NCBI RefSeq assembly: GCF_004011695.2
Contig: NC_082414.1
Span: 1,364,001 to 1,428,000, forward strand
Source of the DNA: Ascochyta rabiei
Taxonomy: Eukaryota > Ascomycota > Dothideomycetes > Pleosporales > Didymellaceae
Reading direction: 5' to 3'
DNA length: 64,000 nt
The notes below the pieces were generated by a model, which was given only the letters and a program-made list of their open reading frames with translations, had not been told where the DNA came from and made no database searches. This document shows, piece after piece, positions 21,832-32,155 of this stretch. The translations under genes were made by a program, and so were the position numbers. Each line of letters opens with the position of its first letter. Position 1 is the stretch's first letter.

Positions 21832-22734
21832 ATGTCTATCAAGAACGTCATCATCGTCGGCGCTGGAGGAAACCTTGGACCATCCGTGCTGAAGGCTTTC
21901 CTCGATTCGTCACTCAACACCAGCGTCCTCTCGCGAGAAGGCTCAAGCTCCACATTCCCCTCAGGCGTCAAGGTTCTCCGTGCCAACTACGAGTCCATCG
22001 ACAGCCTCACGCAGGCTTTCAAAGGACAGGATGCCGTCATCTCACTCGTCGGCGGTGCTGCCCTAGGCGAACAGACCAAGCTCATCGATGCCGCAATCGC
22101 AGCAGGCGTGAAGCGATTCCTCCCCTCAGAGTTCGGCAACGACACAGAAAACACCAAAGCACAAGCCATTGTCCCCATGTTCAAAGCCAAGGTCGCCATA
22201 CTAGACTATCTCAAGAGCAAGGAGGACGCCATCAGCTGGACCGCCGTGGCGACGGGGCCGTTCTTTGACTGGGGTCTCAAAGTCGGCTTCCTAGGCTTCC
22301 ACGCCCCCAGCAAGACAGCCACCATCATCGGCAGCGGCAAGGTCACCTTTTCCACTACAAACCTCTACACCATCGGCGTTGCGGCCGTCAAGGTACTGGA
22401 GAATGCTGAAGCCACCAAGAACCAGCGCGTCTTCGTAAGCGAGTTCCAAACAACCCAGGACGAGATCCTGGCTGCAGCGGAGAAAATCACAGGGGAGAAA
22501 TGGACGGTCAACAAGGTTGCCGTGCAAGACCACCTTGCGAAGGGTAACGAGCTGCTGGCGAAGGGTGACTTTTCTGGTATCGGAAATCTGATTCAGGTAT
22601 CTATATATGATGAACAGGCGCTGTCTGATCTGAAGCCGCAGGGCCTATGGAACGAGAAGTTGGGGCTCAAGCAGGGAAGCTACGAGGACACTATCAAGGC
22701 AGCGTTCGCGGGTAAGCTGGCACATGAAGTTTAA
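21832..22734 (+). CDS. NmrA-like / isoflavone-reductase-like NAD(P)-binding protein
   Basis: Atypical short-chain dehydrogenase of the NmrA/PCBER group, 300 residues, single exon. The Rossmann dinucleotide motif GAGGNLG is at residues 10-16, after the first strand (NVIIVGAG). DAVISLVGG marks the fourth strand and VKRFLPSEFGND the following active-site-side segment, both typical of this family. Plant relatives reduce phenylpropanoids and NmrA itself is a nitrogen regulator without catalysis; most fungal members are uncharacterised oxidoreductases. The PSEFGN motif favours the isoflavone-reductase-like branch. The gene ends 139 bases before the convergent Rmt2 gene. Confidence 0.9.
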   Translation: MSIKNVIIVGAGGNLGPSVLKAFLDSSLNTSVLSREGSSSTFPSGVKVLRANYESIDSLTQAFKGQDAVISLVGGAALGEQTKLIDAAIAAGVKRFLPSEFGNDTENTKAQAIVPMFKAKVAILDYLKSKEDAISWTAVATGPFFDWGLKVGFLGFHAPSKTATIIGSGKVTFSTTNLYTIGVAAVKVLENAEATKNQRVFVSEFQTTQDEILAAAEKITGEKWTVNKVAVQDHLAKGNELLAKGDFSGIGNLIQVSIYDEQALSDLKPQGLWNEKLGLKQGSYEDTIKAAFAGKLAHEV

Positions 22735-22873
22735 ACTTTGCAGAGACAATAATAAGCATTGCATGATTTTTGTTCTTCACATTGTTGTTTGTGTTGCATT
22801 TACTCATGAGCTCTTTCACATGGACGGCTCCTTTCATGCGTTGCTCTGTCCCGGACGAACAACTATGTACCTT

Positions 22874-24073
22874 TTACTTCAAGAAGGTGTTCACCGGCAG
22901 ACGGTAAACGTCGATGGTCCAGTACGGCCTCCTTGTACCTTCCCACTCTTTGCTTCCGTGCAGTCCAGCGGGCACCTTGATGTCCTCCCAAGTTGTGTCG
23001 AAGCCAGCTTCATACAGATCGATCTCGGACACCTTGGTGTAGACATCGTAGCAGATCTGTCGATCAGCACCCAGGCCATTGTACCACCCGAACTTTCCGT
23101 CCTTTGCGAGCAGCTGGATGACGTACTCGGCGAAGAACTCCTTCAACGCCGCGTAGTCCTCGGCGAACGTGTCGTAGTAGATGGCGTCTAGGACAACACC
23201 CTGCTCGACGAGCTTGGGAAGAACGTCTTGCCATCTGCCCTCGTGGATGTGAACGTTGGGCTTGTCGTACCACCCGGTCTCCCTCAGGCGCTGGTGAACC
23301 TGCGGGTGGGCTTCGATGATGTGATGTTCAGAAGGGTCGTGTGTCAGGATGGCTGTGTCGACGATACCCATTCCGTGACCAACGTTCATGGTTCGCAGAC
23401 CCTTCTTGGGAATCAGGGTCTCAGCGTGGCGCTGCATGATCTCAGTCTCCCAGTCCATCATGACGGCATTGTCGCTCTCGTCCAGGAGGATACCGGGCTT
23501 GTAACGTAACTGACTGCGAATGTACGCCTTGTTGTCCAGGGAGACATCATCGAGAACCTTCTCTTCGATAGCTTCTGCGACAGCTTGCGCCTCATCCTCG
23601 GAGACCTTCTGCTTCTTGGCCGCGGGCTGCTCCTCGCTGACCTCCTCGCTGACCTCCTCTTCGACTTCAATGGCAGATGTTCCAAGACCGAGGGCCTGCA
23701 TCTTAGCAAAGAGAAGTTCAGCACGGACACCGGCTTCTACCATCAAGTTGTAAATCTTCTGCTGGCCCAGGCGGAGGGCAATGCATCCTGGAGTCTCGTC
23801 TTCCCTGTTCAAGTCATTCCAGATAGCGCCGTTCTCAAGCAGAATATGGACTGTCTGAATGGCATTTTCATCTGCCTCTTTTCCCTCTTCAGCCTGACCG
23901 CAAGACGCAATGGCAGCATGAAGCGGCGAAGTTGCAACCGTTGCTGTGGGGTCCTGGACGTTGGCTGAGCCCTCCTTGAGCGCAACCTTCAGTGCAGGAA
24001 CATCGTGACGCTCTGCCGTAGAGATGATGCGCTTGGCCAGAAGGATCTCTTGTTCGGTTGCTTGCTCTGCCAT
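22874..24073 (-). CDS. RMT2: Protein arginine N5-methyltransferase 2
   Basis: SAM-dependent enzyme that methylates the internal delta-nitrogen of arginine; in yeast the target is ribosomal protein L12. Single exon, 399 residues, the usual fungal length. The N-terminal 120 residues carry ankyrin-like repeats (SPLHAAIASC, then VHILLENGAIWNDLNREDETP). A charged linker with EEVSEEVSEE follows. The methyltransferase domain occupies about residues 190-395, with the SAM-binding loop NVGHGMGIVDTAI, the acidic strand end HHIIEAHP, and FDAIYYDTF-like sequence DAIYYDTFAEDY as the post-motif. The C-terminus (PYWTIDVYRLPVN) matches Rmt2. Confidence 0.94.
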   Translation of the reverse strand: MAEQATEQEILLAKRIISTAERHDVPALKVALKEGSANVQDPTATVATSPLHAAIASCGQAEEGKEADENAIQTVHILLENGAIWNDLNREDETPGCIALRLGQQKIYNLMVEAGVRAELLFAKMQALGLGTSAIEVEEEVSEEVSEEQPAAKKQKVSEDEAQAVAEAIEEKVLDDVSLDNKAYIRSQLRYKPGILLDESDNAVMMDWETEIMQRHAETLIPKKGLRTMNVGHGMGIVDTAILTHDPSEHHIIEAHPQVHQRLRETGWYDKPNVHIHEGRWQDVLPKLVEQGVVLDAIYYDTFAEDYAALKEFFAEYVIQLLAKDGKFGWYNGLGADRQICYDVYTKVSEIDLYEAGFDTTWEDIKVPAGLHGSKEWEGTRRPYWTIDVYRLPVNTFLK

Positions 24074-24340
24074 CTTGTTGGGTTGTTTTTTTCCTGTTGC
24101 TCTGGGTGATTTCTGACATTTTTTGCTATTGCAGGGATCATGATGAAATAAGCGAGGGCTAGTGCCTCACCCCTCCTTCCTATGGGGGTTAGCATATGCA
24201 TTGGCCAGGTACCAGAGTTGATGGACATCAAGTAGGAATTAATGTTCTTGATTATGCCAGCTTTCTGAAAATATCCCTTCGTACTAAACTCGTCTTTCAA
24301 TTAAAACGCCATGTGGATAAACTATACGCTTAGTATCGTA

Positions 24341-26721
24341 CTAGGGGGCTGCCCCAGGCGACTTGAACTTGGCATACGGATTGTTCTCCCTAGTCGGTAG
24401 ATCCTGCGACGACGTTCTAGCAGTGAATCCTTGCTTGTGAGTTGTTGGTTTTACTCCAGAACCTGAGCTCCTTTCCGTTAGCTCGCCAGTGCTGGGTTTT
24501 ATTCTGAATGCAGAGAGCAGGCTCTGTCGCTCCTGCTCCGTATCGCTGTTCAGGTCAATAGTTGCCTCATCTACTCCCTGTTTTGAATGTTGAACCAAAT
24601 TCTGAGTTTGCTGGGTCAAGCGTGGGCGAGGTGGAAGCCCTGATGGGACCTCAGATCCTATAAGACCGCCTGGTTGCAGATAGTCTTGATGGGTCTGTGG
24701 ATAGTCCGATTCACCTCGAAGATCGAAACCATCAGCGCTGCTGAACATTGGGGCTGTAGGAACAGGAGGCTGCGAGACAGCGGGAGAACGGTGGGAAGAT
24801 TGGTAGCTGTTCAATTCGGAAACACGCTGCTGGCGTGCTTCAGTAGGTGCGGGCAGTAGGGTTTGGCTGAATCGACTCTGAGTGCCGATGACAGGTATGG
24901 GTGCAATGTCTAGCGGTGGTGAGAATGTTGGCGTCTCCCGCGCAGGCTTTCTCCGATTCACAGGCGGATGGCTCTGTGCTGAAGCGTGTGTAAGCATTGG
25001 TGGCAATTCTGGCTTTGAGCGCATATACCCCAAAGGCAGATCGGCTGGGAATTGAGCTTTGTCGGTGGATGGAGGGGATTCGCTCAATGTATGTGCCTCC
25101 AGTTGTTCGAGTGAGCTGTCACCGGTACGCTGTCGCTTGAATGAACGCGCACCAGGCATTGCGGACACTCCTGGTTCCTGCTTGACACCTACAGGTGCTT
25201 CCTCGGCTACTGTTACAACTGGCCGTTTTGTGCGGGCCGTAATTCTACCCTTCTTTGGAGCAGCAGCGGCAGCAGTGATTGCTGCTGCAGTCGAGCCTCC
25301 TGTAGATGCCGTAACGCTTGTCTTAGGCAGCTTTGTTGTTTTCCGATTTATAGTGCTCCCATCTATAGCGCCGCGAATCCCTTCCAACTCTTCAATGTAT
25401 TCCCAGAACCATTTCCAGACAGATGCATTGAGCCGAAGGTCGACAAAGCTCTCACGGACGGCAGTGCGCATCGCTCGGATGTCGCCGAGCAGTAGACTGT
25501 TGTTACGTGTCTCGGAGTGTGTTGAGATCAAGACCGCGACTGCAACCATCTCGACAGGGGCAAATGTCTGTACGCCTCGTAGGTACTTGTTGCCGTTTGT
25601 GAATGTGTTAGGATCTGCTTCGATGAGGTCTCTAAATGTAACCCAAACACTCGCAAGGTGTGACTTAAGGCCATCGTCCACGGCGCTTTTGTTGCTCAGA
25701 AGCTTGGGTAGATGCGTGTGGTTGGTTTTCAGTATTGGAACCCCGTTGGCGTTCGTCGGGTGCATGCATTCGACGATCTGGCTGAAGCACGATAGAGTAA
25801 GCTGGAAGTCCTTGGATCGCGCCCGGTCTTTCATCAGAGAGTATACGGTCGGGAAGTCTTTGACGAAGATACTTGCGATTTCTTGCCAGGGCCCTGTCGA
25901 CGCACGCATCTTCTCAGCCAGGTTCAGCTGCACTCCCATCTGCACTCTAGCAAAGAGATCCTCTTCTTGTTTCGGCGATAAGTTGCCGAACTCGAACGAC
26001 ACGAACTCTTTCCTGTAAAACTGCCGTTGTAGCCGTGTCGAGAGAACGCGTTTCCGTTTGCTGCCAGCAGGCTCACAGAACCACCTGAGGGTGTTAGTGT
26101 CGCTGCAGAACGGATCATCCGCTGCACCTACCACTTCTCTCCGCGATAGTCGTGACATGGAATCAGGCCTTTGATGAACATAAGGACCGAAGACAGACGC
26201 TGTTTACCGTCAACGCACACAAGTGTTTCTTGAGGAGCTGCAGCATCTTGGTCCAGCCGTGGTTTCTGGTTTAGGATAATGGGTGGGATGTAGTAATTCT
26301 CTGGACGCCCTTGTCAGCCGTGCTGTCTGCAGTGGTGAATGCACTTACCCATCAGCGAATCGATCAAGCCCGTCATTCGATCAGCTGTATCGTAGCGTTA
26401 GTTTGGTAGCAGCGCGTTTGCGTACATTTGCCAACTCACCTGTCCAAACGACCTCTCGCTGGTAAACTGGGTCGACATCTATTACACCGCTCTCCATGAG
26501 ACCTATGAGAATCAGGTTGCGGTCACCCAAGAAATGGCAATTCGCATACTCATCAGATATCCCAAGTTGCGCATTAGAACTACCGGCTGTGGCAACTGAG
26601 GCCGTGGCCTGTAGGTCTCGTCCTCAACATCCTCTTGCTTGATAATCGGCTGAGGTGCAGCGTCATGTTTTGCCCTATCGGCAGGGCGGGGAGGTCTAGC
26701 GCTGGTCTGGTTGATTTCCAT
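24341..26721 (-). CDS. DUF262 (ParB/GmrS-N-like) domain protein
   Basis: Five minus-strand exons: 26721-26550, 26502-26440, 26384-26349, 26300-26132, 26084-24341. The four introns are 47, 55, 48 and 47 nt, all GT-AG, and the product is 727 residues. The DUF262 domain is about residues 50-260: GVIDVDPVYQREVVWTADRM, then SLMENYYIPPIILN, the signature VCVDGKQRLSS (about 119-128), IPCHDYRGEKWWF and FARVQMGVQLNLAEK. This is the domain found at the N-terminus of the bacterial type IV restriction protein GmrS/GmrD, related to the ParB/Srx fold, in which the DGQQR-type motif is functionally important; here it is DGKQR. The C-terminal 450 residues are disordered and rich in Pro, Ser and Thr. Fungal members have no established role, so I infer only a possible nucleotide-dependent nuclear function. 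Confidence 0.88.
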
Positions 26722-27093
26722 GGCCGGCCAGGACCAGTGCGGTGGTGTTGCTAGAAGCTAGGTAGCTAGGTGTTGGAGGTCTAAAAGGGAGCCTAGCTCT
26801 GCTGTAATCTACCTAGCTCTAGAACTACCTGCAAGAAAGGGCTTGGTAAAAAAGAGGGGGTTTCTCTTCTCTAATTCAGTTACACTCTTCAGAAATTTAT
26901 CGTTAAGTTTCTGTAGTAAAGAGCTAGAATTAAAGGCTTTTAGAAAAAAGGAGTAAATCAAACTCGGGGTTTTTAAAGGGCAACAAGGTGGGGCGGGCGC
27001 GTCAGGAGCTTGGCAGCAGCAGCAAAACAGACCTGAGAAAATAGCAATAAATTGCTGTGGCATGAAGATGATTGTTGTTTGTAAGCAATTTGA
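26722..27093. other. AT-rich spacer, possible relic insertion
   Basis: 372 bases between Ipi1 (3' end) and the DUF262 gene (5' end). About 26755-26990 is much more AT-rich than its surroundings and has repeated CTAGCT/TAGGTAGCTAGG words. It may be a relic of a small non-autonomous element, but I could not define terminal repeats or a target duplication. Confidence 0.35.
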
Positions 27094-28206
27094 TCATACC
27101 ATGACTTCCTCTCTATGAAAGTCTGCCATACCGTCTCTAACCACTTTCCGTAGCTGCGCAGCTGCGCGACCCATCTCACCGCCCGCTTTCAGGGCCTGCT
27201 CAAGACCGACAACGACAGCGGCTTCAGCTCTGTCATTGAACACCCTCTGTCGGTCCTCGCGATCCTCCAACATCTCTGCTTCTTCGTCTCTTGTCGCGCT
27301 AAAGAGATTTAGATGGGCGTACACGTTCGATCGTTCAGACAACATGTGGTGCTCGGTCTGCCAGAGCGGAAAATTGCTGTCGTTCGTGACCGATGCAAGC
27401 TGTGCGTGATATAGACCGACTCGTAAGAAGGAGGTGAGAGCGTCCATCTGCTTCACTTGGAGCTTCGCGTCGCTCTTGCCGTACGACTTTGCTTGCGACC
27501 ATTTCCCCTCTCCTTCAGGCTTCCAGACAAGCAGGCTCAGGAAGCATTTCAGCATCTTTACCCACCCACCTGCGCAGCTCACAACTTCATCGCCCGCAAC
27601 ACCAATAAGCCACTGGAGCACCTCGAGGGCGAACGTGCGAGTTTCCGCGGACAGATGTGTCATCCCAGCTCTCGTATGGAGCAGGAGTTGATCTGCATGA
27701 GTGGCCACGTCGCTCTCCGGCAGAGCCTTGAGCAGCTTTAGCAACTGCTGCCGAACGGCATTTGAAGCGTCCAAGATAAGTCTCTGCACAGCAGGGATGA
27801 TGACTGAAGCGGGCTGAGGTAATGGACTTCCTGGAGCAACGCCTGTAATGGCTGTGGTGAGAAAGGCCAGCGATTCCTGTCGCTGTTTGTCCGCTTTGTG
27901 ATCAAGGAGACCCAGGTGATGTACACATTGTGCTTCGAGTGTTGGAGCATTTGCAGAGAGTGCCTGCTGCTTCAAAGATATTGCTACATCACCGTAAGTT
28001 ATTCATCTCAACACAACGCCTGGAGCGCAGCTTACATTTCGCTTTGAAACTCGTGCTCGTCGCATTGGCAGCCTTTGGGGCGGTCTTTCCAACCCTCAAC
28101 TTGGGTTTCTACAAAGCGTTAAAAGCGTATGCTTTGAAATGTGTCTTGGATTCCGCACCTGGAAATCCTTCCTCTTGTCCTTCTTCTTTTTCGAGCTGGT
28201 CGTCAT
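27094..28206 (-). CDS. IPI1: Pre-rRNA-processing protein Ipi1 (Rix1 complex)
   Basis: Nucleolar/nucleoplasmic member of the Rix1-Ipi1-Ipi3 complex needed for ITS2 processing and late 60S maturation. Minus-strand exons are 28206-28159, 28108-28036 and 27983-27094; introns are 50 and 52 nt, GT-AG. The product is 336 residues. The start is typical: a lysine-rich head (MTTSSKKKKDKRKDFQ), KPKLRVGKTAPKAANAT, then TSFKAKSISLKQQALS. The armadillo-like repeat region follows (LGLLDHKADKQRQESLAFLT, FALEVLQWLIGVAGDEV, WVKMLKCFLSLL). The first two exons are very small and a frame-only annotation would miss them. Divergent from the roadblock gene, with 279 bases between the ATGs. Confidence 0.92.
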
Positions 28207-28485
28207 ATTGGGCTTCAGCCGCAGTCAAGGTATTTGCTCCGATATGTTCCTGATGAGATAGTGGTCGCCGGAAGCATGAATACTGGTGGTCAAAGCCACA
28301 AGAACTATCTCATTTGTAGCTGCCTACCTGCGTTGCGATGCTGCGCGGAAAATTGAATATCTGCAAGACAGCGCTAGCGTGCGCTAAGGCGGCAGGGGTC
28401 CGCGCCGCGGTATTCGCGCGATGTCATGGGAACCAACTACAACAAACACACTCGCATTTGTCGCGCTACACCGCCGCCGTGAAGA
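28207..28485. promoter_or_regulatory. Bidirectional promoter region, Ipi1 / roadblock
   Basis: 279 bases between two divergent start codons. It is GC-rich near 28380-28420, with no clear TATA box, as usual for housekeeping pairs. Confidence 0.5.
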
Positions 28486-28986
28486 ATGGCTCAGCACACG
28501 GTGGGTGCGCTTTTCCCACTGATCGTCATTTTACTGACGATTTACAGCCCGACGAATCTCTTTCACTGCTCACTCGCCTGAGTCAAAAGCCCGGCGTTCA
28601 GAGCACGCTCATCTTGTCGCGCGACACCGGAGCCATAGTGCGCACTTCTGGCCTTATATCAAACACCTCTTTAGCGAATCCAAACAGTACACTGCCTGCG
28701 TCAAGTGAGACGACAGCGGACAACTACACGAACGGACGCCAAGAGAGTGGGATACACAGTGCCGAAGATGTAGCGAGTGCTGTGTGGAAGTTCTTGGAGG
28801 CTGCAGGAAGCCTCGTGGACGAATTGGACAAGGAGGACGACGTTCGGTTACTGCGGCTGCGCACTAAGAAGAACGAGCTGGTGATTGTGCCAGGTACGTA
28901 CGCTTGTTCAAGTCCACCACCCCGCTAATCGAGGGCAAGATCCCAAGTTCATTCTAGTCGTCATACACGATACACCGCCCGCATAA
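28486..28986 (+). CDS. Roadblock/LC7-domain protein
   Basis: Exons are 28486-28500 (only five codons), 28548-28893 and 28940-28986, with GT-AG introns of 47 and 46 nt, giving 135 residues. The roadblock/LC7 fold is clear: SLLTRLSQKPGVQSTLILSRDTGAIVRTSG at the start, a helix (AEDVASAVWKFLEAAGSLVDEL), then LRLRTKKNELVIVPDPKFILVVIHD. Roadblock proteins are dynein light chains or small-GTPase scaffold subunits. The length and the 30-residue Asn/Ser/Thr-rich insert after ISNT fit fungal proteins usually called dynein light chain roadblock type. The splice into the last exon restores the conserved DPKFILVVIHD strand, confirming the model. Confidence 0.9.
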
Positions 28987-29071
28987 GGCCATAGAATCCT
29001 CCAACGTACGAGCCAGCATCGGTATTTCCAGCGTCATGATACCCCACATGTTCAGAACGAGAAGACGCCCT

Positions 29072-29684
29072 CTACCAGTGAGCCTCGCTGATTTCGACTT
29101 CGTTGACGTCCACACCGTCTTTAAACCACCGTTCTAAACGTGAGTCAGCACATGGCTGCGGAAGTGAGTTTGACCGGAGAGGCTACTTCCCCGTCTCACT
29201 GATATCGATGTCATTTCCGCTCATCTGACGCTTGCGCATTCGGCCGTCTTTCGCAAAGGTCCAGTCCTCCAGACCATAGCATCGCTTCCACTCCATACCA
29301 TCGTACGCATCTTGGTACTCATACCTTGCCTGGTCAGCTAATGCAGCCTCAACATGAGGTCTTCGAGTCTTACCAGAACTGAATGGCAACCCTGTCGTCT
29401 GTAAAGGCGAAGAGTTCCTTTCGCAGATGGTAGCTCTTCTCCTTCTCCCACTTCTGGATCAGGAACTCCTCGATAGCAGCGGTGCCTGTAATAAAGGCAA
29501 ATCGGTTGCGCCAGATGGTATCTGCAGTGTAGGCTTGGGCGATTGTCTTGGGGTCCCTGACGGGTTTAGTCAAGCGTCGACAATGCCAGTCACGACGGAC
29601 TGCTCACTGGCCATTCCAGAGGTCTTGGGCTTTCTTCACTTTCGCATTCGCCGAGTGCCTGGTAAATGGTGGGGCAAGCGACAT
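29072..29684 (-). CDS. DUF1348 (NTF2/SnoaL-like) family protein
   Basis: Four minus-strand exons: 29684-29608, 29556-29374, 29324-29200, 29133-29072. Introns are 51, 49 and 66 nt, giving 148 residues. The NTF2-like fold is recognisable from AQDLWNGQDPKTIAQAYTADTIWRNR, then FLIQKWEKEKSYHLRKELFAF, FWYEYQDAYDGMEWKRCYGLEDWTF and the end RWFKDGVDVNEVEISEAHW. DUF1348 proteins are small, conserved in bacteria and fungi, and functionally undefined. The third intron's donor (gtgaga) is my best choice; it leaves a slightly short linker between NDIDI and RWF. Convergent with the roadblock gene. Confidence 0.88.
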
Positions 29685-30294
29685 GGTTGATTTGTAGATC
29701 AGGCAAATTGACGTGGCAATCGATGAATGAAGTTCGAGGTCTGTTTACATCGCAGAATATGGGGTTGTGATGGCTGATGCGTTCTGGTGAGCGATCCACC
29801 AGGACGTGTCTCGAATGTGGATCATGCCGACTGGAGGCCGTGCGGCTTCAGCTTGCTTTGCTGATGAGCTTCCGTGTGACATGCAGGGGCCGGAATGTCA
29901 CCTTTGGTCTACACTCGAAAGAAAGTGCCGTTTTGCGGAGATGCCAACCTGCTCTGATCAAGTCTGAGCCATCTGCAGACGATTCATGCCAGATACCGAG
30001 GCTAGCGGTTACGACTCAAGTCACAGCATCCACATCAAGTCAAGACAGGAACAGCTTACAAACATGGAGCGTGTCCAGAAGTCGAGTTGATAGGGTACAA
30101 GTATTTGTCAAGCCTGGGCAGGTGCCCATCTGGACTCCATTCGTCATATGCGTGCCCCACCATACCCATTGATGCCGGCAAAGCTCCGAGAGCTATAGCT
30201 TAAGCCCTCTCTGCCCCTCCAGACCTGAGAGCTCTTTTGACAACACAAACATCACACACCCTTCTTCAAATTTCAATCTACACACATCAACTCA
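29685..30294. promoter_or_regulatory. Divergent promoter region, DUF1348 / peroxiredoxin
   Basis: 610 bases between divergent start codons. A plus-strand frame at 29777-30172 has an ATG but no family resemblance, and I treat it as chance. A CT-rich stretch just upstream of 30295 suits the peroxiredoxin promoter. Confidence 0.45.
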
Positions 30295-30944
30295 ATGGCT
30301 CCTCTCAAGGTCGGTGACTCTCTGCCCGAGGGCGTCAAGTTCGAGTACGTACCCCGCCATGCACGCCCGCCATGCAGGTGCTCGCCTCGAGCATCGCCGC
30401 CATGCAATCGTGCCCCAGCCCCAGGCTAACACCCCCAAGATGGGCACCCATCACAGACGCTGATCCTACCGCCTGCGGCCGTCCCCAGGAGTACGACGCA
30501 TCCAAGGAGTGGGCGGGCAAGAAGGTCGTGCTCGTCAGTGTCCCCGGCGCGTTCACGCCCGGCTGCCAGGCGCACCACCTGCCTCCGTACATCCAGAAGC
30601 TGTCTGAGCTGAAGAGCAAGGGCGTCGACGTTGTTGCCGTGATTGCGTCCAACGACTCGTGGGTCATGAACGCTTGGGGCAAGGTCAACGGCGTCAAGGG
30701 CGACGACATCCTCTTCCTCAGCGACACCAAGACCTTCTTCTCCAAGAACTACGGTTGGGCTGCTGGTATGGGCGACAGGAAGTGAGTATCTTGAGAAACA
30801 TTGAGAGGAGACGAGTGCTAATACAACAACAGCGGTCGCTGGGCTATGGTCTTCGACAACGGCAAGGTCACGTACGCTGAGAACGAGAGCAATCCCGGCC
30901 AGGTCACCGTCTCCGGTGCCGAGGAGGTTCTCGCCAAGTTGTAG
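30295..30944 (+). CDS. Peroxiredoxin, Prx5/Ahp1 type
   Basis: Thiol peroxidase that reduces H2O2 and alkyl hydroperoxides, cytosolic or peroxisomal. Exons are 30295-30344, 30440-30781 and 30833-30944, with introns of 95 and 51 nt (GT-AG), giving 167 residues, the standard length of the group. The active-site loop PGAFTPGC puts the peroxidatic cysteine at about residue 59, with the Pro and Thr of the PxxxTxxC motif present. [12 protein letters not shown] and [15 protein letters not shown] are family landmarks. The C-terminus ([10 protein letters not shown]) is not a good SKL-type peroxisomal signal beyond its final Lys-Leu, so cytosol is more likely. Related fungal proteins include allergens of the Asp f 3 type. 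Confidence 0.93.
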
Positions 30945-31300
30945 ACGCAGTCGGCAGACCGCTTACACCAGATTGGCTCGAAGTGTCGTGCACACCTTAG
31001 ATGTAGACGTTAACACACAAGAGACTCCATAGTCATGACTGTCACGATTAAAAGTGAAACACATAATCTTGATCGCTACGTCCTGTTATGCCAATACTGA
31101 AACAATTGGACGGTTGTGCACGAATGAAATGTCCTGGGATGCGACAAGAGTGCCAGATGGAGCATTTGTTCTGTTAGAGGTTCATTTGTCATTTGTTTTA
31201 ACGCATGCAGCACCGCTAGCACGGTTATGGTCGATCTATCATCCTGAAGCCATTTGGCTCTCATGCAATCCATTCTTACTCCCATACTAACACAACACGC
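30945..31300. other. Convergent intergenic region
   Basis: 356 bases between the 3' ends of the peroxiredoxin and Arp2/3 genes. AT-rich, with no gene seen. Confidence 0.5.
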
Positions 31301-31909
31301 TTAATCAAAGGGGGTAAGGAAGGACTCGGCCACGAAACGTGCTCGCGCGTTCAACTGGACACATGTTAGCTTCGGTCTGCCGTGCGCATCTCTAGGCATC
31401 CTACAAAGAGCTTCATCTCGGAGATCTCCTTGTCCACCTCCTCCATGAACTGAATGATAAAGTCGACCAGCTTGTGCTTGAGCATCTCCTCGGTGTGGAA
31501 GTTGGTGATCAGAAACGAGATGTCGTATCCCTTGATCGGTTTCCTCCTGAGGATGACGAAGCTCTCCGCTCTTTGCTGCAGGAACCGTGTGAACTTGTGA
31601 ACCAGGATGTGCTCAATCTCGTCGGCCTGCTTGATCTTGATGCTGATGCGCACGCTGTTGATGCTGGGCTCGATCAGGACCCTCTCGTTCTCGTTGCGCG
31701 ACACGGTGAGTGGGTTCAGGATCACTTCGGGAGACGACGCGGCTTCGATCTCGGGGACATTGTGTCGTTCCGAGGCTTGCGAGGCGAAGTTGGAGAGTGA
31801 GATGGCGGCTGTGAGCGAAGTGCGCACGCACTGCAGGTACGGGCGGAGGGATTGGGACTGCGCGTGTCAGTGGCTTGAAGCGACGGATATCTGCAGGGAA
31901 TGGTACCAT
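31301..31909 (-). CDS. ARC19: Actin-related protein 2/3 complex subunit 4
   Basis: ARPC4/Arc19 is a core subunit of the Arp2/3 complex that nucleates branched actin at endocytic patches. Minus-strand exons are 31909-31907, 31857-31405 and 31354-31301; introns are 49 and 50 nt (GT-AG), giving 169 residues, matching the yeast and human length. The first exon is just the ATG: the intron begins immediately after it and the second exon continues with [12 protein letters not shown], the normal N-terminus. Conserved blocks include [37 protein letters not shown] and [20 protein letters not shown]. The last exon supplies [17 protein letters not shown], the invariant C-terminus. Divergent from UBP6, with 246 bases between ATGs. 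Confidence 0.94.
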
Positions 31910-32155
31910 TGTATGTCGAGCTCGTGGTCAGCCCTGGACGCGGTGGATCGAGCTGCAGTCGGGCTATGACATGCCAGCACGGAGTGATGCCGTGGGGTCT
32001 CGAGCTGGGGGGGTCCGGGATGTGGCGCTTGGCGTGGCTTCCTCACGGTTCGGCGGTCTACTACGCTTTCGCCCCGCGACCGCTTTATAAACAACACCAC
32101 CGCCACTGCGGGAGCTCAAATACACCGTATACACGCAGAACCACAGCGGCCCAAG

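Noticed and set aside
29777..30172. 131-codon plus-strand frame in the DUF1348/peroxiredoxin promoter region
   Set aside because: It has an ATG but no recognisable domain, and it occupies a divergent promoter.
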